Assembly: GCA_964057195.1 (NCBI GenBank)
Contig: OZ059826.1
Span: 24,428,001 to 24,492,000, forward strand
From: Orthosia cruda
Taxonomy: Eukaryota; Arthropoda; Insecta; Lepidoptera; Noctuidae
Length of the DNA: 64,000 bases
Direction: 5' to 3'
Part shown: positions 31,623 through 43,200 of the stretch, piece by piece
Layout of the letters: every line of letters begins with the position of its first letter
Position numbering within the stretch: position 1 is the first letter of the stretch
The notes under the pieces: model-generated
Told to the model about the DNA's origin: nothing
Databases searched by the model: none
Seen by the model: the letters and a program-made list of their open reading frames with translations, nothing else
Made by a program: the position numbers and the translations under genes

Positions 31623-34390
31623 TACTAAAAATAAGAAAGGACCTAACATTGAGCCCTGGGGTACCCCATTTTCACGTTTAACAGCGACGAATTGACACCG
31701 TTTATTTGAACTAATTGCTGTCTATCATTCAAAAACGCCTTTACTAAACCTAACGCTGATTTGCCTAGCCCGTAATGCTCAAGTTTCAGAAGTAATGTTT
31801 CATGATTAATGCAATATAACGCCTGAGATAGGTCGCAGAAGATATCGTGTGAGTCTATCTGGCAGGCCCCAACGAGATTTATCAACAGGTGATAGCTTTT
31901 CATAAAGACATTATTTTGTACCTAAAGAAAATAAATAAGATATATTTTGTACCTCGACAGTTTTTGATTGAATGACGTTTTTATGAAGTGTCTAGCTAGC
32001 GGGCCCCTTATGATTATTTTGTTGTTATTATACTTTCAGAACGCCCAATAGTGCTCGGAGTTAGAAACTATTATGTACCTTACAGATCCAAAATTTCGAC
32101 TTTCTGTGAGCTACACTTCAGGAGATATTCGTTATTTAAACAAACGTCTAGCCAGCGGGCCCTTTTTAAAATACTACTCTTTTATAACATACAATAGTTT
32201 TAGTAGCTTGATACTATTTTGTACCTTACAAATCCAAAATTTCGACTTTCTGTAAGCTACAATTTAGAAGATATTCGTTATTTAAACAAACGTCCAGCCA
32301 GCGGGCCCTTTTTAGAATACTACTCTTTTATAACATACAATAGTGTTAGTAGCATGATACTATTTTGTACCTTACAAATCCAAAATTTCGACTTTCTGTA
32401 AGCTACACTTTAGAAGATATTCGTTATTTAAACAAACGTCCAGCCAGCGGGCCCTTTTTAGAATACTACTCTTTTATAACATACAATAGTGTTAGTAGCA
32501 TGATACTATTTTGTACCTTACTAATCCAAAATTTCGACTTTCTGTGAGCTACACTTCAGAAGATATTCGTTATTTAAACAAACGTCTAGCCAGCGGGCCC
32601 TTTTTAAAATACTACTCTTTTATAACATACAATAGTGTTAGTAGCTTGATACTATTTTGTACCTTACAAATCCAAAATTTCGACTTTCTGTAAGCTACAC
32701 TCCAGAAGATATTCGTTATTTAAACAAACTGCCAGCCAGCGGGCCCTTTTTAAACTTTTTTGAGATAGACTCACACAATAAGTATTCAACCAACAGATCT
32801 AGTTACACAAGTTATTCACAAGTACCTACCCTCGTAATTTAATTATAAGTTGCCTCCAAAATTAACATAAACTAGACACACCTATGTTACTATACTTACT
32901 ATTAAGCATTTATTATTGTAGTACATTACAGAAAATAAATAGTTATTTGTCCTTTTCCTGTATAACAATCAGCCAAAATAAAAATTATTTAGTAATGCAA
33001 ATGTGCATAACAAGCAAAGACGTAATTGTATTGTGCAAACGCAAATTTAAATTGGTACGTTGGTTGGAAACGAATATCTTCTAAAGTATAGCTCGCAGAA
33101 AGTCCAAATTTTGGATTTGTAAGGTACATAATAGTATCAAGCTCCTAGAACTGTTGTATGTTACAAAAGAGTAGTATTTTAAAAAGGGCCCGCTGGCTGG
33201 ACGTTTGTTTAAATAACGAATATCTTCTAAAGTGTAGCTTACAGAAAGTCGAAATTTTGAATTTGTAAGGTACAAAATAGTATCAAGCTACTAACACTAT
33301 TGTATGTTATAAAAGAGTAGTATTTTAAAAAAGGGCCCGCTGGCTAGACGTTTGTTTAAATAACGAATATCTTCTGAAGTGTAGCTCACAGAAAGTCGAA
33401 ATTTTGTATTTGTAAGGTACAAAATAGTATCAAGCTACTAACACTATTGTATGTTATAAAAGAGTAGTATTCTAAAAAGGGCCCGCTGGCTGGACGTTTG
33501 TTTAATTAACGAATATCTTCTGAAGTCTAGCTCACAGAAAGTCGAAATTTTGGATCTGTAAGGTACATAATAGTTTCTAACTCCGAGCACTATTGGGCGT
33601 TCTGAAAGTATAATAACAACAAAAATAATCATAAGGGGCCCGCTAGCTAGACACTTCATAAAAACGTCATTCAATCAAAAACTGTCGAGGTACAAAATAT
33701 ATCTTATTTATTTTCTTTAGGTACAAAATAATGTCTTTATGAAAAGCTATCACCTGTTGATAAATCTTGTTGGGGCCTGCCAGATAGACTCACACGAAGA
33801 TATCTATGGCATCTTGTCCCACTTCCCATGCATTAAAGATGTTTTTAACAGGGTGACCAGCGTCAGTTGTCCAACTTTCTTTGGCGAAATCAGACTGTTT
33901 ATCATGCTAAATGTTATTCGTATTAAAATTAATGAGCATTTAATATAGCTTTATCTTTTCGAATACCTTGCTGAAAACCGGCAGCATAGATACTGGTATA
34001 TAATTATTATTTGTATCTTTACTGCCCCGGATTTAAAAAGTGGTATAACCTTACTATGTTTCATAAGATCCGGAAAGACCCCTTGATCTACACACAAATT
34101 AAACCTTAAAGCTAAGTACGGCGCTATAGTATGAATAATGGAGGTACAAGCTTTGATGTACATGACCCATAGATCTTCGGTCGATATGACTTGATTTGCT
34201 TAAAAGCTTTTATTACTGTTAGTTATGAGGTATTTATGTCAAAAGTTAAATTCAGTCGGGCAGGCTGAAAGTTCGTGTTTAATAAACACCGAAGCGAGGC
34301 CGAAGAATTTAAGGCTTCAATAGTTTCAAATGGAATGCTGTTAAAGAGATTTACAAATTCTATAGCAACTGTTTTGTTATCTCTTCTTAA
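31622..34390 (-). pseudogene. Non-LTR reverse transcriptase (CR1/jockey-like), split by fold-back element
   Basis: On the minus strand, 34390-33951 reads the region before RT and RT block 1: IIHTIAPYLALRFNLCVDQG, then VFPDLMKHSKVIPLFKSG. After the 1.95 kb fold-back insert it continues at 31846 with the palm block FCDLSQALYCINHETLLLKL, LVQINGVNSSLLNVKMG and a decayed PQGS box near 31650. It then stops at a dispersed repeat. The thumb end of a similar element is at 36530-37195 but in the wrong order to be the same copy. Confidence 0.8.
31847..33795. mobile_element. 1.95 kb fold-back element with 146-bp arm repeats
   Basis: Palindromic element starting GTGTGAGTCTATCTGGCAGG and ending with its complement, flanked by an exact 9-bp duplication GAAGATATC (31838-31846, 33796-33804). 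Outer arms (about 200 bp) lead into tandem 146-bp units: left copies are spaced exactly 146 bp (32073, 32219, 32365, 32511, 32657), with four mirrored units at about 33080-33560. The non-repeated centre is about 32757-33071. A second copy of the terminal motif, AGATAGACTCACAC, lies internally at about 32762-32775. No transposase is present. Each unit by chance opens a 60-codon frame. Confidence 0.92.
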
Positions 34391-34446
34391 ATACTACATA
34401 ACGTTTACTTTGTTTAAATTATTCCATTACCACTGCTCTTAAAAGT

Positions 34447-34575
34447 CATAACGGTGAAGGAAAACATCGTCAGGAAACTGTCACTAAGCCCGCGTGTGCG
34501 TGGATTCCCTCTCACAGAGAGGAGGCCTGGGTCCCAGCAGTGGAAACATTTAAAAAGGCTAATGATGACGATGAG
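34447..34575 (+). repeat. Non-LTR (RTE-like) 3' tail
   Basis: GGTGAAGGAAAACATCGTCA...GAGAGGAGGCCTGGGTCCCA...GCTAATGATGACGATGA, the widely dispersed lepidopteran LINE 3' end with a GATGAT-type tail. Confidence 0.7.
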
Positions 34576-34734
34576 ATGGCCGACGAGGCACAATATGATG
34601 GCATACGAATGTGCCTTCTCTATAGTAAAGCTAAGTAACTTAATATGCGTTTTATCTCAAGTAAAACGCTGCTATTTATGGAAGCACAACTATTATATCC
34701 CAGAATCTAACAACATTGTTTTTTTTTCCAACAG

Positions 34735-34983
34735 GCTCTGCCACCAAAAGAGCTGAACCTAAGCGAACCTACCAGCAGCCCTAGGGCGCCAGTCTCTTTA
34801 CCCTGCACCGCTGGTGATAATGCCCGGCGTGTTGAGACCTGTGGGCGCGCAGCAGCAGGCCGAGGGACAGTTCCGTCTTACTATAGATGATGCCATAGCG
34901 TACCTCGAACTAGTGAAGCACAAGTTTATCAACCAACCTCAAGTCTATGAAGACTTTATGAGTATCTTTGATGAGTTTTTGAC
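34735..34983 (+). pseudogene. Sin3-like PAH exon A, copy 1 (frameshifted)
   Basis: Sin3 is the scaffold of the histone deacetylase corepressor; its PAH domains are four-helix bundles that grip repressor peptides. This exon lies between a TTTCCAACAG acceptor and a GTAGGT donor and encodes PAH helices 1 and 2 (TIDDAIAYLELVKHKF, then INQPQVYEDFMSIFDEFL). Its donor phase (2) fits exon B at 38866, 3.9 kb away. Compared with the copy at 61922 it has one extra base near 34765, so the N-terminal part of the exon reads out of frame with the helices. An internal ATG (IMPGVLRP) could start a shorter protein. Probably a decayed or diverged paralogue, not the main Sin3 gene. Confidence 0.75.
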
Positions 34984-35009
34984 GTAGGTAGCTTTTTGGA
35001 TATATTTGT

Positions 35010-35260
35010 TAATTGATTTTAGGGATCCGTACCCAATGGGTCCAAGCGGAGCCCTATTTCTGTCACTCAGATGTCCATCTGTCTCTCCGTCTGTCCGTCG
35101 TCTGTCACACGGGTTTTACAGTCAAACGGTTGGAGCTACAGTCTTCAAATTTCACAGTTAAATATTTTTGCCCGTGGCTTCGCTCCCGTCAACTGCCTGC
35201 CGTAACTTTCTTACCTACCTACCTACGTCTTACCTAACCTACCTACCTATCAACCCAACT
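35010..35260 (+). repeat. Dispersed repeats: GGATCCGTACCC element and CCCGTCAACTGCC head
   Basis: 35020-35160 resembles the GGGTTCCGTACCC family (TCTGTCACTCAGATGTCCAT, CTGTCTCTCCGTCTGTCC). 35172-35260 is another CCGTGGCTTCGCTCCCGTCA head with a CTACCTACCTACC run. Confidence 0.6.
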
Positions 35261-35369
35261 TATATTATTATACTCTAGGGAGAAGAATATCGATTTTATA
35301 CAAAAAAAGTAAAGACAGTTTTGCTGAGCGCTATCTAGTAGCAGGCCAGAACACAACACCGAAACGAAA

Positions 35370-35655
35370 ACAAAAAAACTGGCCAAGTGCGAGTCGGACT
35401 CGCGCACGAAGGGTTTCCGTACCATTATCGCAAAAAACGGCAGAAAATCACGTTTTTTGTATGGGAGCCCCACTTAAATATTTATTTTATTCTGTTTTTA
35501 GTATTTGTTGTTATAGCGGCAACAGAAATACATCATCTGTGAAAATTTCAACTGTCTAGCTATCACGGTTCATGATATACAGCCTGGTGACAGACGGACC
35601 GCGAAGTCTTAGTAATAGGGTCCCGTTTTTATCTTTTGGGTACGGAGCCCTAAAA
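35370..35655 (-). repeat. GGGTACGGAGCCC repeat, inverted copy
   Basis: On the minus strand it runs from GGGCTCCGTACCCAAAAG through a CAGGCTGTATATCATGAACC stretch and GGGGCTCCCATACAAAAAAC to CGCGAGTCCGACTCGCAC and TTGGCCAG. It is a copy of the element at 47850-48130 in the opposite orientation. Confidence 0.75.
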
Positions 35656-35799
35656 CATGTTTTTTGTATGGGAGCCCCACTTAAAAATTTATGTTATTCT
35701 GTTTTTAGTATTTGTTGTTATAGGTTTCGGCTATTTTATTTAATGCTGCGCTTTACCAAGCAAGAAAGAAAGAACAAAAAATCTAAGGTTTTCGCCTCT

Positions 35800-36520
35800 T
35801 AAGAAGTGGAAACATTTTTAGTTACTTCCTGAGTTAAAACTCTCTGATATATAGTTACTTGTAGGTATATGTTTTAATTCTTGGATGTATATTCACTATC
35901 CGCGACCACTATTCGGTCTTTGATTTAAATACTCTATACATTACTGTAAAAGGTTTCTCACACAAGCTTTAGTTAATGTAATAATTTAGTTTATATCCCT
36001 TTAGTTATATTTTATCATTCTAAACCACTTCCAAGTTACAATCTCATAACTGTGAATTCCAAAACAAAACATAATTTGGAATTCACTTATCGGTAGAAAG
36101 GTATCCAAGTCAGGAATCAGTCGAACCTTACAATTATGTGCGGAGGACGCACTGATTCTACTTCTTCAGAAGTAGCCGACCTTTAACTCTAAATCTAGGG
36201 CATTTTAGGAAAAACGATTTTTTTATCAGCTTAGTGTCATTTAGTTAGGAACCGTCACACCACCATCAGAGAGACATTAGAGAGAGCATGACACACAACT
36301 GCAAGGGCACACAACAGTCAACGAACGACACATAGGTACAGTGAATGGTAGGTTTACAATCGGAACATAATACTAAAAGAAATTGAGTTTATACAATATA
36401 AATATATTCTTACAGTCTTCAGCGGGTACAACAATACTTCAAAACATTTCTGCCCATCACTTGAATTGCGCCCTAGTGGCTGCGTAGCAGGACAAGCATT
36501 GAACCAAGCATTTTTATCAG
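35800..36520. other. AT-rich intron-like DNA, nothing recognised
   Basis: Lies inside the intron between Sin3-like exons A and B. No domain, hairpin or repeat of note. Confidence 0.4.
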
Positions 36521-36529
36521 CGATGTAAT

Positions 36530-37195
36530 CCCCCTACTTATAATACTTGCCTGCACAGTGTGCATTTTATAAAAGTTTTAAATTTCGTCTCATTCAGTTC
36601 TAGAATGTGGGGAGGTATTTTATTGTAACATTCTATACAGTACCCCATAAAAGATGAAGCTACTTTAGCCAGCCCGAAACCTGGTTGAATTAATTGGTCC
36701 CTATTTCTAGTAACATAAGTCTATCGCTGTTTTTTAAAAAGATGTAAATTCTTTCTAACGTACATGGTGTTTTCATAAATATATTGACAAGTTACCGTCA
36801 TGATGTTAATGTCCTTAAACAGTTCCCTTAGAGAATCGCGCCGGCGAAGAATGTATATCGCGCTGATGGCTCGATTTTGCAGAATAAAAATTTATTGAAT
36901 GTCTGCAGCCCTTTCCCATAGTAAAATACCGTAAGACATTATACTATGAAAGTAACTAAAATAGACCAGCTTCGCGGTATCTACATCAGTAAATTGACGA
37001 ATTTTTCTAACAGCATAAGCTGCCGAACTTAACCGCCCTGCAAGTGATATTAAATGAGAACCCCATTGTAACCTTGAGTCTAGCATGATCCCCAGGAAAA
37101 ACGATTTATCGACGAATTCTAGCTTCTCGTTGTTTAATCTAATGCCACAATCATAACTTTTGATATTCGGCAAGGATAATTTTAGACACTTTTTT
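36530..37195 (-). pseudogene. Non-LTR reverse transcriptase C-terminus (CR1/jockey-like)
   Basis: The open frame 37173-36892 encodes the thumb and downstream part: NEKLEFVDKSFFLGIMLDS, AGRLSSAAYAVRKIRQF and LVYFSYFHSIMSYGILLWE. After a stop it continues in frame to about 36540 (RDSLRELFKDINIMTVTCQY, then GFGLAKVASSFMGYCIECYN). The end matches the normal C-terminus of these ORF2 proteins. Confidence 0.85.
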
Positions 37196-37559
37196 TTAGC
37201 ATTTAAGGCCGTCGTACCCTGACCAAAAAATCAGCATGAGATATGAGCATTTCTATTGGCCTCGCGGCTCTTTACGCCCAGATTTTAGAATAAATTTCTT
37301 TATAAAATCGAATATTGGTTTTTTGAAAAAAAAAAAACTACCAAAATGTTCGTTATGAAATTGTCTATTACAAAGAATTATTAATGAATACTTTACGAGG
37401 AGATGCATGCTATCAATAATTATTTCTCATTTTTATGTTTTTGTTGGAAGGAGATTAGTGAAACATATATTAAATAAAAAAAAAGAAATCTACAATTTTG
37501 GAATCAATAATATGTAGAAATTTAATGTATTTTTATTAGTTGATATTTCGTTTTAAATA

Positions 37560-37915
37560 ACGAGTAGATAGCTCCTAAAAACTGCACGAAAAACGGCTAG
37601 CGCGGCGTTTTGCTCGGGGTAGCGCCTTAAAACTAAATTATTAGCAGTGAACCAATTTGAAAACGCCTAAAAAAGTTTTGGTGGCAGTGGATCTCTCTGT
37701 CGTACTCCAATCCCCTCCAGATTGGTATAATCTCTACGGAAGTATAAACAAAACTGTACAACTCGAAAAAGCAAATGAAGATCGGATTGCCGCTTTAACA
37801 CCTATTTTGTTTATTTTTTGTGGTCGACTAGCTATTCAGCCATTATTTTTCATTTTCATCATTGAAAAGATGGTAATTATTTTGCCCAATTCATAACGAA
37901 TTCTAATCTCGGCGT
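37560..37915 (+). other. Unassigned region with an 80-codon frame
   Basis: A frame at 37657-37896 (KTPKKVLVAVDLSVVLQSPP...) matches no family I recognise. There is no splice context or neighbour that supports it as a gene. Confidence 0.2.
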
Positions 37916-37919
37916 AATT

Positions 37920-38222
37920 TGCAATAACGAGCCACACCCTACTTAACAAACATCTTTTCAAAATAGGCGCCACAGACAGCCCACTTTGTTTCTGTTTTAA
38001 TGCCGAGGAATCAGCCGCCTACGTCATCCTGTAATGCTAAGCATTGGCATATATCTCAACGCGAAGAATTCCCCGGAACGGTGAGGTCACTCCGTAAAGC
38101 CTATGAAGCCCCCAGGAAGCTTCTGTGCTTTTGGACGGAACTGGGCTGGCTAGTTAGCCATCGGTATCTGACTGCCTCAACGCACAACGGAGCAAATGGG
38201 AGTGTGGAAACGGGAGTCTTTC
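37920..38222 (+). pseudogene. I-type non-LTR ORF2 C-terminus fragment
   Basis: Encodes the Cys/His C-terminal region, parallel to 17440-17690: TLLNKHLFKIGATDSPL, then VRSLRKAYEAPRKLLCFWTE, ending at LGWL. It is frameshifted. Confidence 0.75.
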
Positions 38223-38655
38223 GCTTCCGGTCGTGTTCCATTCCATGGTCGAAAGTGAGTGCACGTGGGACATCGTCGCCACCTTTTGCGAGGAAGTGAT
38301 GACCGCAAAAGAGGCGGCGGTAAGGGATTGGGAGGATACGCCCACCCTTCTCATCCGTAGTAGATGCACCGAGAGCCGGACGGCGCTTAACGATCTCCGG
38401 CCGCCATAGGGTGAGGCCTGGGTAACATTGCCTGAATAGTCAAAGGCCCGAAACGGCGGCGCGCCGTATTTAGTGCGCACCCCTCTATAGGAATTGCGGT
38501 TGTTTACTCGGGTCCACATGAATTCATGCGGGCCAATACCTGACCGGGGGAGCCTGACGAAATGCGCAAGCACTACAGCGCCCCGGCTAAAGGTAGCTGA
38601 AGAACACTGTGTGGTTTTAGTCAGTTAGAGTCTAACAGACTCCTCCTCTCACCCC
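38223..38655 (+). pseudogene. R1-clade non-LTR 3' end
   Basis: Reads the ORF2 tail typical of R1-clade elements (WDIVATFCEEVMTAKEAAVR, then DWEDTPTLLIRSR) followed by a GC-rich 3' UTR ending near CTCACCCCGGGGCGCTGGACA. Confidence 0.6.
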
Positions 38656-38679
38656 GGGGCGCTGGACATCCATGAGGAA

Positions 38680-38730
38680 TGGTAGGTAGGTAGGCAGCTA
38701 ATTGACGGGAGCGAAGCCGTGGGCACAGCT
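38680..38730 (-). repeat. Dispersed repeat head, inverted
   Basis: Minus strand: CTAGCTGTGCCCACGGCTTC, GCTCCCGTCAATTAGCTGCC, then a CCTACCTACC run. Confidence 0.6.
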
Positions 38731-38865
38731 AGTAGTTTTTTTTTTTTCTGTTTGAACTCCATGAAAAGATCAATGGCTGTAATTTTTATTGTTCTGACTA
38801 TCCTCATTTCAAAGAACTGACTACTTACAAATTATCTTCTACCTTAATTTTGTTTTATATTGCAG

Positions 38866-38989
38866 TATTGGCGCCCCAGAAGTCATGGCACGGGTGTCCA
38901 ACCTGTTTGCAGGGCATCCGGACCTACTCGTCGCCTTCAACAAATTTTTGCCGCCGGGGTATGGGTTCAATGTTCAGAGTAATGGTCAG
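38866..38989 (+). CDS. Sin3-like PAH exon B
   Basis: Exon between a TATATTGCAG acceptor and a GTAAGA donor. It encodes the second half of a Sin3 PAH domain: APEVMARVSNLFAGHPDLLV, AFNKFLPPGYGF, then NVQSNGQ. The block GHPDL...FNxFLPPGY is the signature of PAH helices 3-4. Phase 2 in, phase 0 out, fits exon A at 34735 exactly (codon AC+T). The exon is fully open, unlike exon A. The joined protein lacks a few residues (between the helix-2 and helix-3 parts) present in canonical Sin3, which points to a paralogue. Confidence 0.8.
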
Positions 38990-39559
38990 GTAAGAAATTT
39001 ATTTATTTAATCGCTGGCTGGTGCGATAGCTGAGTCCTGGATTGAAACGCATGTCTGACGATGTTTTATACAAGATTTATTTCATCAAACTTTGTGTTTA
39101 AAACACAATGTATGATGGATTCAAGGTTTATCACTTTGGTATTCTATTAAAAGAAGTGCGCTTTGTAATAAACTATTATATCTGTTTAGTTTCATAATGG
39201 TCTTAGATCAGAGTGAGGAGCGACCTTAACGATTGTATATCAAAATGAATCATGTTAAAAAATATATAGCGATTGGTTTGTCTGAAAAGGGCCTGTCAAG
39301 ACATTATTCGATGAGTTAAGATAGTGAGTAATTGCGTGAGTGAATTCGGCAAGGCAAAAGGTTTGAACCCATGAAAGAGTTTGACAAATACTCTATAAGT
39401 AATTAGGTACCAACAATTATTGAACTCTTTCGAAAAGAGTACCTATCTTCACCAATGAACGCGACAAATAATTTTTAGCAGTACCTAATTATTTAAAGAG
39501 TATTTTTCATACTCTTTTATGAGATGTCTTTTCCCCAAAATTCCAGGCGCTTTTTGGAG

Positions 39560-39850
39560 GTATCACACGTAAAAATAAAAAAAAATATACATACATAAAT
39601 TCACGCCTTTTTCCCATGGAGGTAGGCAGAAACTATAGAACGCCACTTGCTACGATCCTTACATACTTCTTTTGCTTCACTCAAGATCATACATCTAGTC
39701 AAACACGCAAGCCAGTTATGAATACTGCGCACCTGGGCTTTCTGAAGAACATCACCAATAAGGTCTCTATGTATGTATTTGTAGGGCGTCTTCTTCATTT
39801 TATGCTAAGGCAGTCAACTGTGTCCGAGTTCAGAAATATTAGGTTAAACA
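39560..39850 (-). repeat. Dispersed repeat with short RTE-like C-terminal frame
   Basis: The minus-strand frame 39798-39601 ends KDRSKWRSIVSAYLHGKKA, a stretch like the ORF2 end of lepidopteran RTE-like LINEs. A second, more decayed copy in the same orientation is at 52320-52610 (shared CACGCCT-TTTCCCATG...GCAGAAACTA). Confidence 0.6.
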
Positions 39851-39889
39851 TACACGGACAATATTGGATGAGTTAAGATAAACCAAATA

Positions 39890-40167
39890 ACAATTTCGTA
39901 TGGTGTCGGACGTTAAGAATTTCACCATCCCATATCTGCCCGTGGGTGTCGTAAGAGGCAAGTAAGGGATATACCAGAGAATGGGCAGCAGCGTTCTCAG
40001 CGCCCGCCCACCAAACCGATGAATAGGTAACCAAGAAATGGCTCGGTAGTACCCGGCAGCCCGTCTATCCTCGGTAGCGGGTAGCGGTCGAGGCGATGGC
40101 GTGGCAAGAGGTGCGAGGAATCCCCGGTGGTACCCGGCTACCCTAATTAAAACCGACGACTGTACCT
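39890..40167 (+). mobile_element. RTE-clade element, 5' part (left of nested insertion)
   Basis: GC-rich non-coding leader (CACCATCCCATATCTGCCCG, GCAGCAGCGTTCTCAGCGCC, GGGTAGCCGGGTACCACC on the minus strand). It is cut at the 13-bp duplication GACGACTGTACCT and resumes at 46332 with the endonuclease start. Confidence 0.65.
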
Positions 40168-40251
40168 ATGTTCTATGTTATTAGGTCTGGTTTCCGCACT
40201 TAGTCCTTCAAGTGGACCATTGTGCGTGGGCCATGGCGGCCGTTGGGTGGA

Positions 40252-43200
40252 TTATTCCAACCAGCCCACCTCCCTCCAGAAGCCAATTAGGGCTCCTGGT
40301 TTTCTTAGAACTTCTGTGTAAGATCTGGGCGACCCGAGGGTTAGTGTTCTAATCTGGGTGACCCCTGTGCATTCAAAGAGAACATGCGTAACGGTTTCCT
40401 CAGTCTCCATGCAAGCCCTGCATAGAGGACTGTCCGTTATGCCTATTGTGTGGAAGTGTTTGTTAAGTGAGCAGTGTCCCGTGATGGTCCCCGTCACCAG
40501 GCGCAGGCCATTCCTGTACAGGCGTAGCAAACGTCTGGTAAGCCTACTGTCCAAAGATGGCAGAGCTTCTTTGGACTGCCTACAGCCTGGTGCCGAGGTC
40601 CACCAGTTTTCCGCCTGTGCCTGGGTGAATTCCTGTAGCCACCTGCGTATTTGGTTGAAGGGGATGGGTACAACAGGTTCGGGTCCATGGACCGCCGTGC
40701 TGGATCCGCGTCTCGCAAGCTCGTCAGCCGCGTCGTTGCCCAACGATCCGCTGTGTCCCTTTATCCATTGCAGTGTCACCGCGTTGCGACTAGATACAGT
40801 TAATTGTTCCAGTGCGTTGTGACATTCTAGTACTAATTTCGATGTAATATATTTCCTCCGTAAAGATTGGAGGACTGAGGCACTGTCGGAGAGTATACGT
40901 TTGTGAGTGTCCGTAACCCTCCTGGCTTCTAGGGCGTGGACCGCCAATATGATGCCCACACATTCCGCCTGGTAGACGGTGTTGAATCTTCCTAGCGGTC
41001 TGGATATATTTATATTTAGGTCGTGTGAGAAGACTCCGACTCCGGTACCGGAGTCCGTCTTCGATCCGTCAGTGTATACTCTCATCTCTTTCGGACCTGA
41101 GTAGTCACATCGTTCTTCAGTAAATATTATGTTGTAGTGCCTATGAAAGTGGTGTATTTTTGGGGCTTTGTCGCATGGTGACGCTAACATAGGTTTTCGC
41201 TTGATCGCTTCCTCCTTTATGCGTGTGTGCTTAATTCTTGAGTCTTTATTTAGGGTACCTGATAGATGGAGTCTAAAAGCGGCCAGGGCTGCCTCCTCCC
41301 GCACAATAAGATGCAGAGGTGGCAGCCCCAGCATTGCCTGTAGGGCGGCCGTGGGTGTAGTTCTCATGCTGCTAGTTATTGCAATACAAGCAAACCGCTG
41401 CAGTTTTTCGAGATCTCTTTGGGCTGTACTGAGGTCTGTCCTGGGCCACCAGACCAGCGAGCCGTATGTAATGATTGGTCGGATGACTGTGGTGTATAGC
41501 CAGTGGGTGACCATGGGGCTGATCCCCCAATTCCTGCCCAGCAGTCTCTTGCACTGCCACAGGGATATACTGGCTTTTGTCGTGATATAGTTCATGTGTT
41601 TCGCCCAATTCAATTGTTTGTCCAAATAAATTCCCAGGTACTTGGTTTCGGTTGAAAGGCTTAGGGTTGTTCCAAAGAATTTTGGTAGTTGCATTGTCAT
41701 CGGTTTCTCTTTTTCGTGAAGAGGATTAGTTCCGTTTTTGTGGGGTTCACTGAGAGTTGGTGTTCGCTGCACCATTCTTCTACTAGTTTTAGGGCTTGAC
41801 GCATGAGATTGCATAGAGTGTTTTCGTGGGTCCCGTTTATTATTATTGTTATATCATCTGCGTATCCAACAGTGAAATAACCTTTGTCGTTAAGTGTTTT
41901 GATGAGGCTGTCTGCTACTAGGTTCCACAGGAGTGGCGAAAGGACGCCCCCCTGTGGACAGCCCTTCGCGACGATGGTTCTTGTGGTGTTGTTAACCGTG
42001 ACTTGAACCGCTCGCAGTTTGAGCATGTTGGTGATCCAGCCTCCTAGGGTCGGGTCTATGCTATGTCTGTCGAGGGCCGTGTTTATGCTGTTAAACGTGG
42101 TCTTATCAAAAGCGCCCTCGATATCAATGAAGGCAGCCAGTGCTGAGCATTTATGGTCCACTGCGCATTCAATTTTAGAACCCACGTTGTGCAACGCGGA
42201 TTCTGTTGATTTGCCTGTGGAGTACGCATGCTGTTGTTTGTGAAGTGGTTTTACCCGGAGAGGCCCATCACGGATGTGCCTATCGCAGAGTCTTTCGAGG
42301 GTTTTCAGTAAGAAGGATGTAAGGCTTATAGGTCTATACGCCTTGGGTTGTGTGTAATCAGTTTTGCCAGGTTTGGGTATGAAGATGACTTTCACCTCAC
42401 GCCATGCAAGAGGTATGTATCTAAGTGCTATGCTGGCCCGAAAGATCTCCAACAGCCATGGTGTTAGATAATCAACCCCCCACTGCAGCAGGGCCGGGAA
42501 GATGCCATCCAGCCCCGCCGACTTGAAAGGTTGAAAGGTGTTGATAGCCCATTTTATCCGGTCTACTGTTACTATATTGTGGGCTCTTGACCAATCTTGT
42601 TCCGTTGGAGTCCATTCGGTATCAGTTTCCCACGTCCTGTCCTCCAGGATTTGACAGTCTGGGAAGTGAGTTTCGAGGAGGACCTTGCCGGTCTCGTGAT
42701 CAGTTTGTGTGTATGAATTGTCGGGTTTTTTCAGCGTGCCGAGGGTTCGGTCCTGATCGGTTGATAGTATCTTTCGTACCCTGGCGGCTTCATTATTTGT
42801 CTCAATGGATTCACAGAATTTCTGCCACGCCGATCTCCTGGCGGTTCTAATCTGTTTTTTGTATACATATTGGGTCTCTTTATATATCTCCCAGTCATCC
42901 GGGAGTCTTGTGTTTTTTGCTCTGTTAAATTGCTTACGCAGCGTTTCTCTGAGTTTACCAAGTTCCGCGTTCCACCAGGGGTTCCTTTCATTCCTGCTTT
43001 GTGGCGCTCTTGATTTACAGCGTGCGTGGTAAGCTTCGGTTAGATATTCGGATAATTTTGTTACGGTGTATTCTAATTGTGCTTGATGCCTAGCTAGAAG
43101 TGAGGCCAGAAGGTTTTTATACCCGGGCACATTGGTACGCCTTGGGTTTCGCCTCGGTGCGGGTTTTTTAGTGTTTGTAGTTAGTGTAAAACGGATTCTT

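Noticed and set aside
32073..32842. Five 60-codon ORFs spaced 146 bp
   Set aside because: Same unit read five times; no family match, and the copies on the other arm are antisense.
40358..40822. Plus-strand ORFs opposite ORF2
   Set aside because: Antisense shadows of the RNase H coding region.
41697..41720. Programmed -1 frameshift in ORF2
   Set aside because: The run is G-AAAAA-G, not a canonical A AAA AAG or similar slip site, and relatives could not be compared; a simple indel is more likely.
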